DNA from: M3007 sp041392625
GTDB lineage: Bacteria > Bacteroidota > Bacteroidia > Chitinophagales > Saprospiraceae
Direction: 5' to 3'
Length of the DNA stretch: 64,000 nucleotides
NCBI GenBank assembly: GCA_041392625.1
Contig: JAWKLR010000005.1
Location: forward strand, 1-64,000
Shown here: piece after piece, positions 25,970-34,224 of the stretch
How the letters are laid out: every line of letters starts with the position of its first letter
How positions within the stretch are numbered: position 1 is the stretch's first letter
Program-made: the position numbers and the translations under genes
The notes under the pieces: model-generated
What the model was told of the DNA's origin: nothing
What the model saw: the letters and a program-made list of their open reading frames with translations, nothing else
Database searches by the model: none

Positions 25970-26108
25970 ATGAAAACGTATTGGAAATCATTTCTACTAA
26001 GTGCCTTGTTTCTTTTCGATCCGTCCTGGCTTTGCAGGCGCAAGATGAAATAGAGCCGACAGCACCGGCCTCCCTGGCGATAACTTTAGCCTGGAGGGAG
26101 CCATTGAA
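25970..26108 (+). pseudogene. N-terminal part of the following gene, in two other reading frames
   Basis: The ATG at 25970 opens MKTYWKSFLLSALFLF, a signal peptide, in one frame, but that frame stops after ~27 codons. The next segment in frame +2 reads VLALQAQDEIEPTAPASL (a natural signal-cleavage site), and then a third frame reads GDNFSLEGAIELFKKSAS, joining the gene at 26109. Two single-base losses relative to an intact ancestor would explain the pattern. Confidence 0.6.
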
Positions 26109-26975
26109 TTGTTTAAAAAATCTGCTTCGCTCGAAGAGTTTGAAAAAAGCCTGAACGAAGAAGGAAATAATGTAAACAACCTGGACCTGAACGAAGACGG
26201 CGAAGTGGATTACATCCGGGTGATCGATCAGATGGAAGGCGATGTGCACGCGATTGTGTTGCAAGTGCCTTTTAATGAAAATGAATTCCAGGATATTGCC
26301 GTGATCGAAATTGAAAAAACCGGTGACGAATCCGCTATTCTACAGATTGTTGGCGATGAGGATGTCTATGGTGAGCAAGTACTTGCCGAACCGTTCGAGG
26401 AAGAAGCTGCCGATAATGCGGATGGTCGAAACGGCCCTTCTGCTGCCGGGATGGCTCCGGTTCGCATTGTAGTGAATGTGTGGCTTTGGCCCTCTGTTCG
26501 TTGGATGTACCGTCCGGGATACGTAGTATATGTTTCTCCATATCGGTGGAGAGTGTATCCGCGCTGGTATCGCCCATGGCGTCCACATCCATGGCGTACG
26601 TTTTACGTTGGCAGCCGCCCATATTACCACCGCTGCCATCGGGTGCATACCCACCGCGTAGTACGGGCCCATACCGTGTACACCCCGCGTCGCCGCACGA
26701 CAACCGTTGTGCACACGCGCACCACAACGCATGTGAATACATATGGAAAGCCTAGTGCCCGCCGTACCAGCACCACGACCACAGTTAAAAATAAAAATGG
26801 ACGTACGGCTACGTCCACAACTACCACAAAAAAGGCAACTGGGTTCGTGGTGCAACAGCTAAAAAGTCGACCACAACTAAAACAGCAACCTGACCTGGCG
26901 GTCGCTCTAGCAACCCGAACTACCACGACTAAAAAGGCTACCGGCCCACGTGGAAATACTGCGGGTAAAAAATGA
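26109..26975 (+). CDS. Frameshifted secreted low-complexity protein (EGDVHAIVLQVP family)
   Basis: Longest intact frame (288 codons) of a gene whose true limits are about 25970-27055. The N-terminal globular part (NLDLNEDGEVDYIRVIDQ, VHAIVLQVP, DIAVIEIEK, LQIVGDEDVYGEQVL) is a recognisable Bacteroidota secreted family of unknown function. A Trp/Tyr/Pro/Arg-rich region follows (SPYRWRVYPRWYRPWRP), then long Thr/Lys/Arg tracts. The native signal peptide and the natural C-terminus (KTTTTKGRKRGG ending at 27055) are in other frames, so at least three apparent indels exist. Either the gene has decayed or the low-complexity region carries assembly errors. The reading in this frame past about residue 240 is doubtful. 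Confidence 0.6.
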   Translation: MFKKSASLEEFEKSLNEEGNNVNNLDLNEDGEVDYIRVIDQMEGDVHAIVLQVPFNENEFQDIAVIEIEKTGDESAILQIVGDEDVYGEQVLAEPFEEEAADNADGRNGPSAAGMAPVRIVVNVWLWPSVRWMYRPGYVVYVSPYRWRVYPRWYRPWRPHPWRTFYVGSRPYYHRCHRVHTHRVVRAHTVYTPRRRTTTVVHTRTTTHVNTYGKPSARRTSTTTTVKNKNGRTATSTTTTKKATGFVVQQLKSRPQLKQQPDLAVALATRTTTTKKATGPRGNTAGKK

Positions 26976-27083
26976 CCACGACCACAGTGAAAGGAAAAAA
27001 CGGTGGAAGCCGTACAAAGACAACAACAACCAAAGGGCGCAAGCGCGGAGGTTAATACCCAAAATACCCAACATACTCTAAAA

Positions 27084-27127
27084 GCATCCCGAACTTGACA
27101 GGTGTCAGGTTCGGGATGCGTATTTTT
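27084..27127 (+). terminator. Intrinsic terminator
   Basis: The arms 27084-27094 and 27109-27119 are perfectly complementary over 11 bp, with an inner TGACA/TGTCA extension, followed by TATTTTTG. It terminates the frameshifted gene before the PaiB-like gene. Confidence 0.85.
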
Positions 27128-27182
27128 GAACTAGCTGAATACATCGGGTTCCTATCCATTTTAATATCAAACTATTTCAGGC

Positions 27183-27800
27183 ATGTATGTACCCAAACAT
27201 TTTGAACAAAAAGACCTCCCCGCCCTCAAACAGTTCATTTTCGATCATCCGTTTGGCTTGCTGATTAGTCAGCACGATGGACATCCAATGGGTTCACACA
27301 TCCCCCTGGATCTGGTTGTCGATCCCAATCAAAACTGGATTATTACCGGCCATCTTGCCCGGGCAAATGATCAGAGCTCGGGTCTGGAGGAAGGACAAAC
27401 CGCTTTGGCTATTTTCCAGGGTGCGCACCACTACATTTCATCCCAGTGGTACCAGCACATGAGTGTACCTACCTGGAATTTTATGGCCGTGCATTTGAGT
27501 GGAAAAATTCACCTTCAAAACCCGGAAGAAACCCGTGCATCCATACAGAAAATGATGCAGCGATACGAACCCGAAGGCAAGAGCCCTGTGTCGTTGGACA
27601 AGGTGCCGGAAGAAATGCTCAACCGATTGTACCGGGGAGTGCAGGGATTTGAATTGCGTGTAGAAACCATCCAGGGAAAATGGAAACTGTCGCAAAATAA
27701 AGACGAAGAAAGTGCCCAACAGGTAATTCGGGAGTTGGAATCCATTGCTACCGATGAATCAATGGGAGTTGCCGAAGCGATGCGCAAAACGCGGAGCTGA
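27183..27800 (+). CDS. PaiB-type FMN-binding transcriptional regulator
   Basis: A 205-residue protein of the PaiB family. It has the MYVPKHFE N-terminus, HPFGLLISQ, the MGSHIPLDL block, IITGHLARAN and the SQWYQ...VPTWNFMAVHLSG block, all typical. The fold is a split-barrel FMN-binding domain. PaiB was described in Bacillus as a negative regulator of sporulation and degradative enzyme genes, but many members may be flavin-binding oxidoreductases. It lies alone between a strong terminator and a convergent SRPBCC gene (15 bp). Confidence 0.9.
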   Translation: MYVPKHFEQKDLPALKQFIFDHPFGLLISQHDGHPMGSHIPLDLVVDPNQNWIITGHLARANDQSSGLEEGQTALAIFQGAHHYISSQWYQHMSVPTWNFMAVHLSGKIHLQNPEETRASIQKMMQRYEPEGKSPVSLDKVPEEMLNRLYRGVQGFELRVETIQGKWKLSQNKDEESAQQVIRELESIATDESMGVAEAMRKTRS

Positions 27801-27814
27801 TTTTGGGCATCCTC

Positions 27815-28264
27815 TTACCCCATTTTTTCCACGCGCTCTTTCAGCGCTGCATTCATCAGTTCAAAGCCTTTTTGGGTTTTAGTGTTCAGCATATTTTTTA
27901 ACAAAGGAACCAAAATACCTCGGAAGGATTCTCCCTGGACAAAGCGGGTGCTTCCATCCAAATTTTGGCTGAACTGAAAATAGTGCTCGCCATCAAATAA
28001 TCCGGGAAAAAACAGGTGCCCCAACCAACGAAACTCCCGACCCGGATCGAAGCTAAGTACTTTCGGTGTAAATTTCATTTTGGAACTGCCCGGATTGAGA
28101 AGTATCGCCTGGATAGTCTCTCCCTTTTTCGCTTCCCCTGTTATGGATAAAATAAATGGATTCCATTCGGGATATTTTTCAAAATCCATAAATACCGACC
28201 AAACCTGTTCTACGGATGCATTGATATTGATTTCAGAATGCAAATGAAATGCTCGCTTTGCCAT
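27815..28264 (-). CDS. SRPBCC domain protein
   Basis: A 149-residue START-like (SRPBCC) protein. It has an amphipathic N-terminal strand (AFHLHSEININA), VEQVWSVFMDFEKYPEWNPFI, a central PGREFRWLGHLFFPGLF and a C-terminal helix (LLKNMLNTKTQKGFELMNAALKE). Related domains bind hydrophobic ligands and are linked to polyketide cyclase or coenzyme-Q-binding proteins. The frame is open to 28336, but MAKRAF at 28264 has a purine-rich leader and a normal fold start. It lies downstream of a Crp/Fnr gene in the same direction. Confidence 0.8.
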   Translation of the reverse strand: MAKRAFHLHSEININASVEQVWSVFMDFEKYPEWNPFILSITGEAKKGETIQAILLNPGSSKMKFTPKVLSFDPGREFRWLGHLFFPGLFDGEHYFQFSQNLDGSTRFVQGESFRGILVPLLKNMLNTKTQKGFELMNAALKERVEKMG

Positions 28265-28332
28265 AATCTTTAGTTTTAAATGAATGATGACACAAAGATC
28301 AGGGGGATTTTTTCCGGAGCTCTTGACAAAAA

Positions 28333-28914
28333 TCAAGAACGTATCGAAATGGATTTTTTTCGAAGGCGGCTAAGTGTTTCAGGTGTCATCCCCATCATGG
28401 ATGCCAGGTATTGCAGGGGGACCTGATTGAAAAGTTCGGGGTTTTGTTCCATCAATTCGCGGTAGCGATCCTCGGCACTCAGGTGGAGATGCCGGAAAAC
28501 ACGTTCTTCGAGCAGGATGAAGCAGCGGGCGATAAAGTGTTTATCGAGTTCGGGCCATTTGGGTACCGATTTGGCAATAGCATGGTAGGAAGCCCGGTCA
28601 ATACTAAACAAGGAGCAATCGTTGAGTGCCTGAATATTCCAGCGTCCGGGAGCGTCAAAAACAAAACTGGCCAGGTCGGTCACAAAATATCCGGGTGTGG
28701 AAATCCATTGGGTTACTTCCCGACCGTCTTCGGTGAGTCGGTAAATACGAATCAGTCCGGAACGGATGAAAGCGATGCGGTCGCAGTATTGCCCTTCGCG
28801 CAGGAAAAAGTCGTCTTTTTCAAGGGTGGTTTCTTTGAAAGCCGCTGCAATCGAATCCAGGTCTTCTTTGGAAACGGGAAAATAACTTTGAATGTATTGC
28901 TGGAGTTCACTCAT
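28333..28914 (-). CDS. Crp/Fnr-family transcriptional regulator
   Basis: A 193-residue protein. The cyclic-nucleotide-binding fold is seen in LREGQYCDRIAFIRSGLIRIYRLTEDGREVTQWISTPGYFV. The HTH has YLASMMGMTPETLSRLRKKS, which is a normal recognition helix. It lacks the FNR cysteine cluster. Such proteins usually regulate in response to a small ligand or redox signal, which cannot be specified here. It starts inside the last four bases of the YdeI-like gene (ATGA overlap at 28911), so the two are translationally coupled. Confidence 0.88.
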   Translation of the reverse strand: MSELQQYIQSYFPVSKEDLDSIAAAFKETTLEKDDFFLREGQYCDRIAFIRSGLIRIYRLTEDGREVTQWISTPGYFVTDLASFVFDAPGRWNIQALNDCSLFSIDRASYHAIAKSVPKWPELDKHFIARCFILLEERVFRHLHLSAEDRYRELMEQNPELFNQVPLQYLASMMGMTPETLSRLRKKSISIRS

Positions 28915-29441
28915 CGCTTGCCGTATTCTTTGATTTTCAGATTGAGCAATTTGAAGTCGATGGAGCCAGCTTGTTCTACGAGGTGGTCGGCCACAGCCAG
29001 TGCGCGGATCATACGGCCTTCGCTTCGTTTGGGTTGGGCGATGGCGTAAAGCAGGGTGCGTTTTTTCCCGGGAGTCAATGCGTCAAAATACGCTTTGGCT
29101 TCGGGCTCCTGATTCAAAAGTTCTTCGAATTCTTCGGGCATGGGCAATCCAAACTCGCTGGTATCTTTTTTCAAAAGCACCTCTACGCGACTGCCTTCTT
29201 TTAGTTTGAGGGAGTTTTGAATTTTTTTATTCACACTGATCACATACCGGCCATCTCCCCAAGGAAGGAGGGCACATTGGTATTGGATTTTTTCATTTAA
29301 AAGACAAACAACCCGCCGGTCTTTTTCTCCATCGGTAAGCGCTTCGACAGCCCATTGCGGTACTGCAAAATGGGCACTCCAGAGTTTGTTGTCGGATAAT
29401 TCCAGACTGGATTCAAAGCGGTGTTCTTCTGCGTCGGACAT
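28911..29441 (-). CDS. YdeI/OmpD-associated-like protein (DUF1905 + OmdA)
   Basis: A 176-residue protein of two parts. The N-terminal ~90 residues hold the DUF1905 beta-barrel (WSAHFAVPQWAVEAL, then DRRVVCLLNEKIQYQCALLP and ISVNKKIQNSLKL). The C-terminal part has the OmdA/YdeI block (EELLNQEPEAKAYFDALTPGKKRTLLYAIAQPKRSEGR). Function is unclear; E. coli YdeI relatives link to stress or peptide tolerance. It is the first gene of a leftward pair with the Crp/Fnr gene. It is divergent from the Gfo/Idh/MocA gene at 29529, with an 87-bp shared promoter gap. Confidence 0.85.
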   Translation of the reverse strand: MSDAEEHRFESSLELSDNKLWSAHFAVPQWAVEALTDGEKDRRVVCLLNEKIQYQCALLPWGDGRYVISVNKKIQNSLKLKEGSRVEVLLKKDTSEFGLPMPEEFEELLNQEPEAKAYFDALTPGKKRTLLYAIAQPKRSEGRMIRALAVADHLVEQAGSIDFKLLNLKIKEYGKR

Positions 29442-29528
29442 TTTGTATTTGTTTGAGACCGAAAATAAGCGTTTATTTGGACATCCCGAAAAACGCTTTC
29501 TTCAATCGTTTAACCAATCTTTTTTATC

Positions 29529-30860
29529 ATGTCAAAATCCCGTCGCGATTTCCTCAAAACCACCGGTGCGCTTACCGGCGCTGCATTTATTTCCGGACTG
29601 CCCGTTGCCAAAGCAGCCCAAAGTCTGGCTGACGACCGAATTAAAGTTGCGCTCATCGGATGTGGAGGCAGAGGTACCGGCGCGGCTATGCAGGCACTGC
29701 TCACCAAAGAAAATGTGCAGCTCGTAGCCATGGCAGATGTATTCCGAAACAAGATTGACGAATCGTATAACGCACTGACGAAGGAGGATTTGGTTGACTG
29801 GACGGGTGTGGAAGGAACCAACCTGACCAAGCGGATTGATGTACCTGAAGAACGCAAATTTGTTGGTTTTGATGCCTATAAAAAGGCCATGGAGTTTGCC
29901 GATGTGGTGATTTTGACAACCCCTCCGGGTTTTCGTCCCATCCATTTTGAAGAAGCCGTGCGGCAGAATAAACAGATTTTTATGGAAAAACCGGTTGCAA
30001 CCGATGGACCCGGAATCCGGCGTGTACTGGCTGCTGCAGAAGAAGCCAAAAAGAAAAAACTGAATGTGGTAGTCGGCTTGCAACGGCATTACCAACGTGT
30101 GTACCGCGAATGGGTGGATATGTTGCAGCGCGGAGCGATTGGCGATATCGTTGCCTCTCGAGTTTACTGGAATATGGGCGCTTTGTGGGTGCGCGACCGT
30201 CAGCCAGAGATGACCGAAATGGAATACCAGCTTCACAACTGGTATTATTTTACCTGGATTTGTGGCGACCACATTGTCGAGCAACATGTACACAATCTGG
30301 ATGTATCCAATTGGGTAAAACAGGCGTACCCGACAAAAGCCTACGGATCGGGTGGACGCCAGGTTCGGGTGGGTACCCAATACGGTGAAATTTTTGACCA
30401 CCACACCCTGGAGTATGAATACGCCGATGGCTCGCGCATGTTTAGTCAATGCCGGCAAATTCCCGGATCAAAAGCAGCGGTTACAGAGGCGTTTCACGGA
30501 ACCAATGGAACAGCGCCAAGTCCGGGAAAGATTCTGAGCAGTCGGGGTGGGGTACTTATGGATTATAACGATCGGAAAGACCCAAACCCATATCAGGTAG
30601 AACACGATGAATTGTTTGCGGCAGTTGCCCGCGGGGAATACAAATTTGCAGATGCAGAAAATGCAGCAAAAAGTACGCTCACAGCGATCATGGGTCGCAT
30701 GGCAACCTATTCCGGACAAGAAGTGACCTGGGATGATGCCCTGAATTCAGAATTGAATCTGCTTCCTGAAAAATTTGACTGGAAGGCCAATCCCAAGGTC
30801 ATGCCAGGTAAAGATGGTATGTATCCATGCGCTATTCCCGGAGTTACCAAAGCCTATTAA
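29529..30860 (+). CDS. Gfo/Idh/MocA-family oxidoreductase with Tat signal
   Basis: A 443-residue NAD(P)-dependent oxidoreductase. The N-terminus SRRDFLKTTGAL is a twin-arginine signal, followed by VALIGCGGRGTGAAM (Rossmann glycine loop) and the FMEKPVATD motif with its catalytic Lys. The C-terminal domain has the usual sheet (GSRMFSQCRQIPG). Substrate is unknown; sugars or inositols are typical. Its stop lies 34 bp inside the following broken apbE frame. Tat export means it probably works outside the cytoplasm, with the co-located tatC gene able to serve it. Confidence 0.92.
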   Translation: MSKSRRDFLKTTGALTGAAFISGLPVAKAAQSLADDRIKVALIGCGGRGTGAAMQALLTKENVQLVAMADVFRNKIDESYNALTKEDLVDWTGVEGTNLTKRIDVPEERKFVGFDAYKKAMEFADVVILTTPPGFRPIHFEEAVRQNKQIFMEKPVATDGPGIRRVLAAAEEAKKKKLNVVVGLQRHYQRVYREWVDMLQRGAIGDIVASRVYWNMGALWVRDRQPEMTEMEYQLHNWYYFTWICGDHIVEQHVHNLDVSNWVKQAYPTKAYGSGGRQVRVGTQYGEIFDHHTLEYEYADGSRMFSQCRQIPGSKAAVTEAFHGTNGTAPSPGKILSSRGGVLMDYNDRKDPNPYQVEHDELFAAVARGEYKFADAENAAKSTLTAIMGRMATYSGQEVTWDDALNSELNLLPEKFDWKANPKVMPGKDGMYPCAIPGVTKAY

Positions 30861-31785
30861 TTGGTCTTTTTGCCTGTCTGCCTTTTTTTGTAGCAGGGCA
30901 AGCCCAGCATAAAGCCCGGTATGAATTTGAACACCCGCAAATGGGCACCACCATTCGCCTGGTATTTTATGCCGGAGATTCATTAGCAGCTCGCAAGACT
31001 GCCGATGAGGTTTTTGCGCTGACCGACCGGTTGAATTTGTGTTTTTCCGACTACCTGCCGCAAAGCGAGGTAAGTTTGTTGGGCGAGCAAGCTGGATCGG
31101 GAGCGTATGTTCCTGTTTCAAAAGATTTATGGAAACTTCTAAAAACAGCACAGCGGTTTTCAAAGAAAAGCTCCGGAATGTTTGATGTAAGCATCGGACC
31201 ACTTACCCGGCTTTGGCGCAGAAGCAGAAACCTGCAGGTCGTGCCGGATAGCGGAAGGGTTTTTGAAGCCTGTATTTTGGTGGATTACCGGGAGATCAAC
31301 ATGCGTAGTTTGGGCAAAAAAGTACGATTGAACGAGTACGGGATGCAGTTGGATTTTGGCGGCATCGCCCAAGGCTACACCGCCGATGCTTGTCTGCGTT
31401 TGCTTCGCAAAAGGGGATACCCGCAGGCGATGGTGGATGTTGGGGGAGATATTGCAATTGGCGCCGCCCTCCGGGGCAAGCTGGCTGGCGGATCCAAATT
31501 CCGGGTCAGGCGGAGCCCCTAAATCTTCGCTCCTGCGGCATTACCACATCCGGGGCCACGTATCAATTTTTTGAAGCGGAGGATGGCACCCGGTATAGCC
31601 ATATCCTGGATTTGCGAACGTGCTGGGGAGTGACGCACCAGTTTTTGGTAACTGTTCTGGCAAAAAATGCAACCGAAGCAGATGCGCTGGCCACGACCTA
31701 TAATGTACTGGGCCCGAATGCACCCAAGATCAAAATCAGAAACCATCGGGTTTGGTTTGCTCAAGATGAAAAAAAGCAGGAATGA
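30827..31785 (+). pseudogene. apbE: ApbE-type FAD:protein FMN transferase, frameshifted
   Basis: One ApbE protein split over two frames. The first part (30827-31522) has the signal-like N-terminus, MGTTIRLVF, FDVSIGPLTRLW, LDFGGIAQGYTAD and GGDIAIGAA. The second, in frame +2 (from about 31470 to 31785), continues GWRIQIPGQAEPLNLRSCGITTSG and ends YNVLGP. The joint falls in the C-run at 31467-31469; one missing C restores PPGQAGWRI. Also the Mg2+/flavin motif that usually reads DPRTG is DLRTC here, so the enzyme may be inactive even if the sequence is correct. ApbE attaches FMN to Thr/Ser in exported flavoproteins. The start overlaps the upstream gene by 34 bp. Confidence 0.78.
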
Positions 31786-32330
31786 AAAAATGGCGTTTAG
31801 TGCTTTTGGGTTTAGGCCTGCTGTTTTTATTTCGCGGGTTTGTATTTAGATTGCTGGTATGTTATACAATAGCGGGTGAGCGAGAGAATATTGAGCTTAT
31901 TCATTCCAGAACAATTCAGGAAATTGATAGTCTACAAATGGATATCGCGCTTGATCTTAAGGGAGTTGTGGGGATCGCAGGGAAAATCACAGATAAGCGT
32001 TTGCTGTTTTATATGGAAAATGTATCAAGTGATCCTAATGTGGTAGCCGAAAAAGGGAAAGCAAACTGTATTGGATATGCTGCACTTTTTCAGGCGGCGG
32101 GCGAGTATATTTTAAAAAACAAAAACCTGAAAAGTCGATATGAAATCAAACACCTAATTGGGAAAATGCAGCTTTTGGGTTGGGATTTGCACGCCGTGTT
32201 TTCCAGTCCATTTTTTCGCGATCATGATTTCAATGTGATTCTGGATAAAGAAACGGGAGAAACGCTGTATTTTGATCCCAGTCTGCACGACTACCTGGGA
32301 ATAGACCGGGTTCGGTGTTGCAGTGAGTAA
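31782..32330 (+). CDS. Membrane-anchored transglutaminase-like protein
   Basis: A 182-residue protein with an N-terminal membrane anchor (residues 5-27) and a soluble domain in which a C-H-D triad of the transglutaminase/papain type is visible. The Cys is in KANCIGYAALFQAAG, the His in the FRDHDFNV strand and the Asp in the YFDPSLHDYLG turn. The function would be a membrane-tethered cysteine peptidase or acyltransferase. The triad is my reading of pattern only. It starts 4 bp before the apbE stop (ATGA), so it is in the same transcription unit. Confidence 0.5.
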   Translation: MKKWRLVLLGLGLLFLFRGFVFRLLVCYTIAGERENIELIHSRTIQEIDSLQMDIALDLKGVVGIAGKITDKRLLFYMENVSSDPNVVAEKGKANCIGYAALFQAAGEYILKNKNLKSRYEIKHLIGKMQLLGWDLHAVFSSPFFRDHDFNVILDKETGETLYFDPSLHDYLGIDRVRCCSE

Positions 32331-32351
32331 CAAAACAGATAAATCAACGAT

Positions 32352-33266
32352 ATGGACAGAAGAAATTTTGTAAAAAACACCCTGCTCACCGGTACGGTTA
32401 CAGCAGCTACAGGGCTCAAGGCAATGCCTTCAGTTTCCAATTCCGGGAAGCACAACTTTCAGCTCAAATACGCACCGCACGACGGGATGTTTAAAAATTC
32501 GGGAGGTGCAGATCTTCTGGATCAGATTCGGTTTATGGCAGATGAAGGGTTTACTGCTTTTGAAGATAACGACATGGGCAACCGAGATGTGGCGATGCAG
32601 GAAAAAATTGGAAACCTGCTGGATAAACTGGGCATGGAAATGGGTGTTTTTGTAGCCCATAAAATTTACTGGCGGGAGCCCAATCTTGCCAGCGGCAAAA
32701 AAGAACTCCGCGATGAATTTTTGAACAACATCAAAAACTCGGTGGATGTGGCCAAGCGCTGTGGTGCCAAGTGGATGACTGTGGTGCCGGGGTATGTGGA
32801 CTTGCGGCAAAATCCCGATTACCAAACGGCGCATGTGGTAGAGTCCTTGCGGCAAGCCTCTGAGATTCTGGAGCCCCACGGTCTGGTGATGGTACTTGAA
32901 CCGCTCAACTTTCGCAATCACCCCGGATTGTTTCTGACGGACATACCACAAGCCTACCAAATTTGCCGGGCAGTGAACAGTCCTTCCTGCAAGATTTTAT
33001 ACGATCTGTACCACATCCAGATTCAACACGGCGATCTGATTCCAAATATTGATTTGGCCTGGAGTGAAATTGCTTATTTTCAGATCGGGGATAATCCGGG
33101 GCGGAATGAGCCAACCACAGGAGAAATCAACTATAAAAATGTGTTTAAGCACATCCACGAAAAAGGGTTTACAGGGATTCTTGGAATGGAACACGGCAAC
33201 TCCGGCGATGGGGTAGCCGGCGAGCGGGCAGTGATTGATGCATATAAGGAAGTGGACTCTTTTTAG
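32352..33266 (+). CDS. Hydroxypyruvate-isomerase-like TIM-barrel protein with Tat signal
   Basis: A 304-residue protein. The N-terminus MDRRNFVKNTLLTGTVTAA is a twin-arginine signal. The mature part is the xylose-isomerase-like TIM barrel: ADEGFTAFEDNDMG, VDVAKRCGAKWMTVVPG, LVMVLEPLN (a Glu metal ligand), KILYDLYHIQIQHG (Asp/His) and a C-terminal GILGMEHGNSGD. Hydroxypyruvate isomerase is the nearest named family; sugar phosphate isomerase/epimerase is the broader one. Tat export suggests a secreted or periplasmic sugar-metabolising role. It lies next to tatC. Confidence 0.85.
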   Translation: MDRRNFVKNTLLTGTVTAATGLKAMPSVSNSGKHNFQLKYAPHDGMFKNSGGADLLDQIRFMADEGFTAFEDNDMGNRDVAMQEKIGNLLDKLGMEMGVFVAHKIYWREPNLASGKKELRDEFLNNIKNSVDVAKRCGAKWMTVVPGYVDLRQNPDYQTAHVVESLRQASEILEPHGLVMVLEPLNFRNHPGLFLTDIPQAYQICRAVNSPSCKILYDLYHIQIQHGDLIPNIDLAWSEIAYFQIGDNPGRNEPTTGEINYKNVFKHIHEKGFTGILGMEHGNSGDGVAGERAVIDAYKEVDSF

Positions 33267-33367
33267 TGAAACAGGACAAGCAGAATAAACCTTTCTTAAA
33301 AGCGCGGGTCAAATCCGAGAAGCTTGTACCTTAGCAGCTTCTTTCACCCTGGAATGACACAGATATC

Positions 33368-34219
33368 ATGCCGCTAGATCAGATGCACGAAGTTGAAAAG
33401 TCGCACAAGGAAATGAGTTTCTTTGAGCACGTTGCCGAATTGCGCTCCCACATTTTGCGCTCGGTTGCGGCGATTGGTGTATTTGCGGCAATGGCTTTTT
33501 ATAACAAGTCGTTCGTATTTGACACCCTGCTGTTTGGTCCGCGAAATCCCGATTTTTTAACCTATCGGGCCATGTGCGGTTTATCGTACAAACTGGGTCT
33601 GGGTGATAAGATGTGTTTTACGCCCGTGAAGTTTGACATCCTCACCCGGCAATTGGGCGAAATCCTGATGCAACACATTTTGATTTCGTTTTGGTTGGGA
33701 GTGATTTGTGCCTTCCCCTACATCATTTGGGAGGTTTGGAAATTTATTCGGCCGGGTTTGCACAAGCACGAACAATCTGCGATTCGCGGAGTGGTTTTTG
33801 TTTGCTCCATCTTGTTTTTGATGGGGGTTCTGTTCGGATATTATGTGATTGCACCGTTTTCGATCAACTTCCTTGCCGGGTACACCCTGGATGGGGCCAT
33901 AGTTTCTCCAACTCTGGACAGTTATGTGACGTACATGACCATGTTTACCATTCCAACCGGGGTTATTTTTGAAATGCCGATCATCGCCTATTTTGGTGCA
34001 AAAATTGGAGTCTTGGGTCCGCAGGCCTTGCGCAATTATCGCCGGCACGCAGTAGTGGCATTCCTGATTTTGGCTGCCATCATTACGCCACCCGATGTTG
34101 TATCACAATTTATCGTGATGGTACCTCTGTACATTCTGTACGAGGTGAGTATTGTGGTAGTAAAACGCGTGAAGAAAAAACGGGATGCAATGCTGGATAG
34201 CACCGCATCAAACGAATAG
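33368..34219 (+). CDS. tatC: Sec-independent protein translocase TatC
   Basis: A 283-residue protein with about six transmembrane helices. The N-terminal SFFEHVAELRSHILRS motif is characteristic of TatC, and the central LGVICAFPYIIWEVWKFIRPGL and EMPIIAYF segments are normal. It recognises twin-arginine signals and forms the Tat receptor with TatB/TatA, which are not in the window. Two genes just upstream carry twin-arginine signals, a functional tie. It ends 6 bp from the convergent ppgK gene. Confidence 0.95.
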   Translation: MPLDQMHEVEKSHKEMSFFEHVAELRSHILRSVAAIGVFAAMAFYNKSFVFDTLLFGPRNPDFLTYRAMCGLSYKLGLGDKMCFTPVKFDILTRQLGEILMQHILISFWLGVICAFPYIIWEVWKFIRPGLHKHEQSAIRGVVFVCSILFLMGVLFGYYVIAPFSINFLAGYTLDGAIVSPTLDSYVTYMTMFTIPTGVIFEMPIIAYFGAKIGVLGPQALRNYRRHAVVAFLILAAIITPPDVVSQFIVMVPLYILYEVSIVVVKRVKKKRDAMLDSTASNE

Positions 34220-34224
34220 GCACT

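Noticed and set aside
26947..26962. CCACGTGG core resembling a third parS site
   Set aside because: Only the central 8 bases and one flank match; the arms are not palindromic and the site lies in coding repeats.
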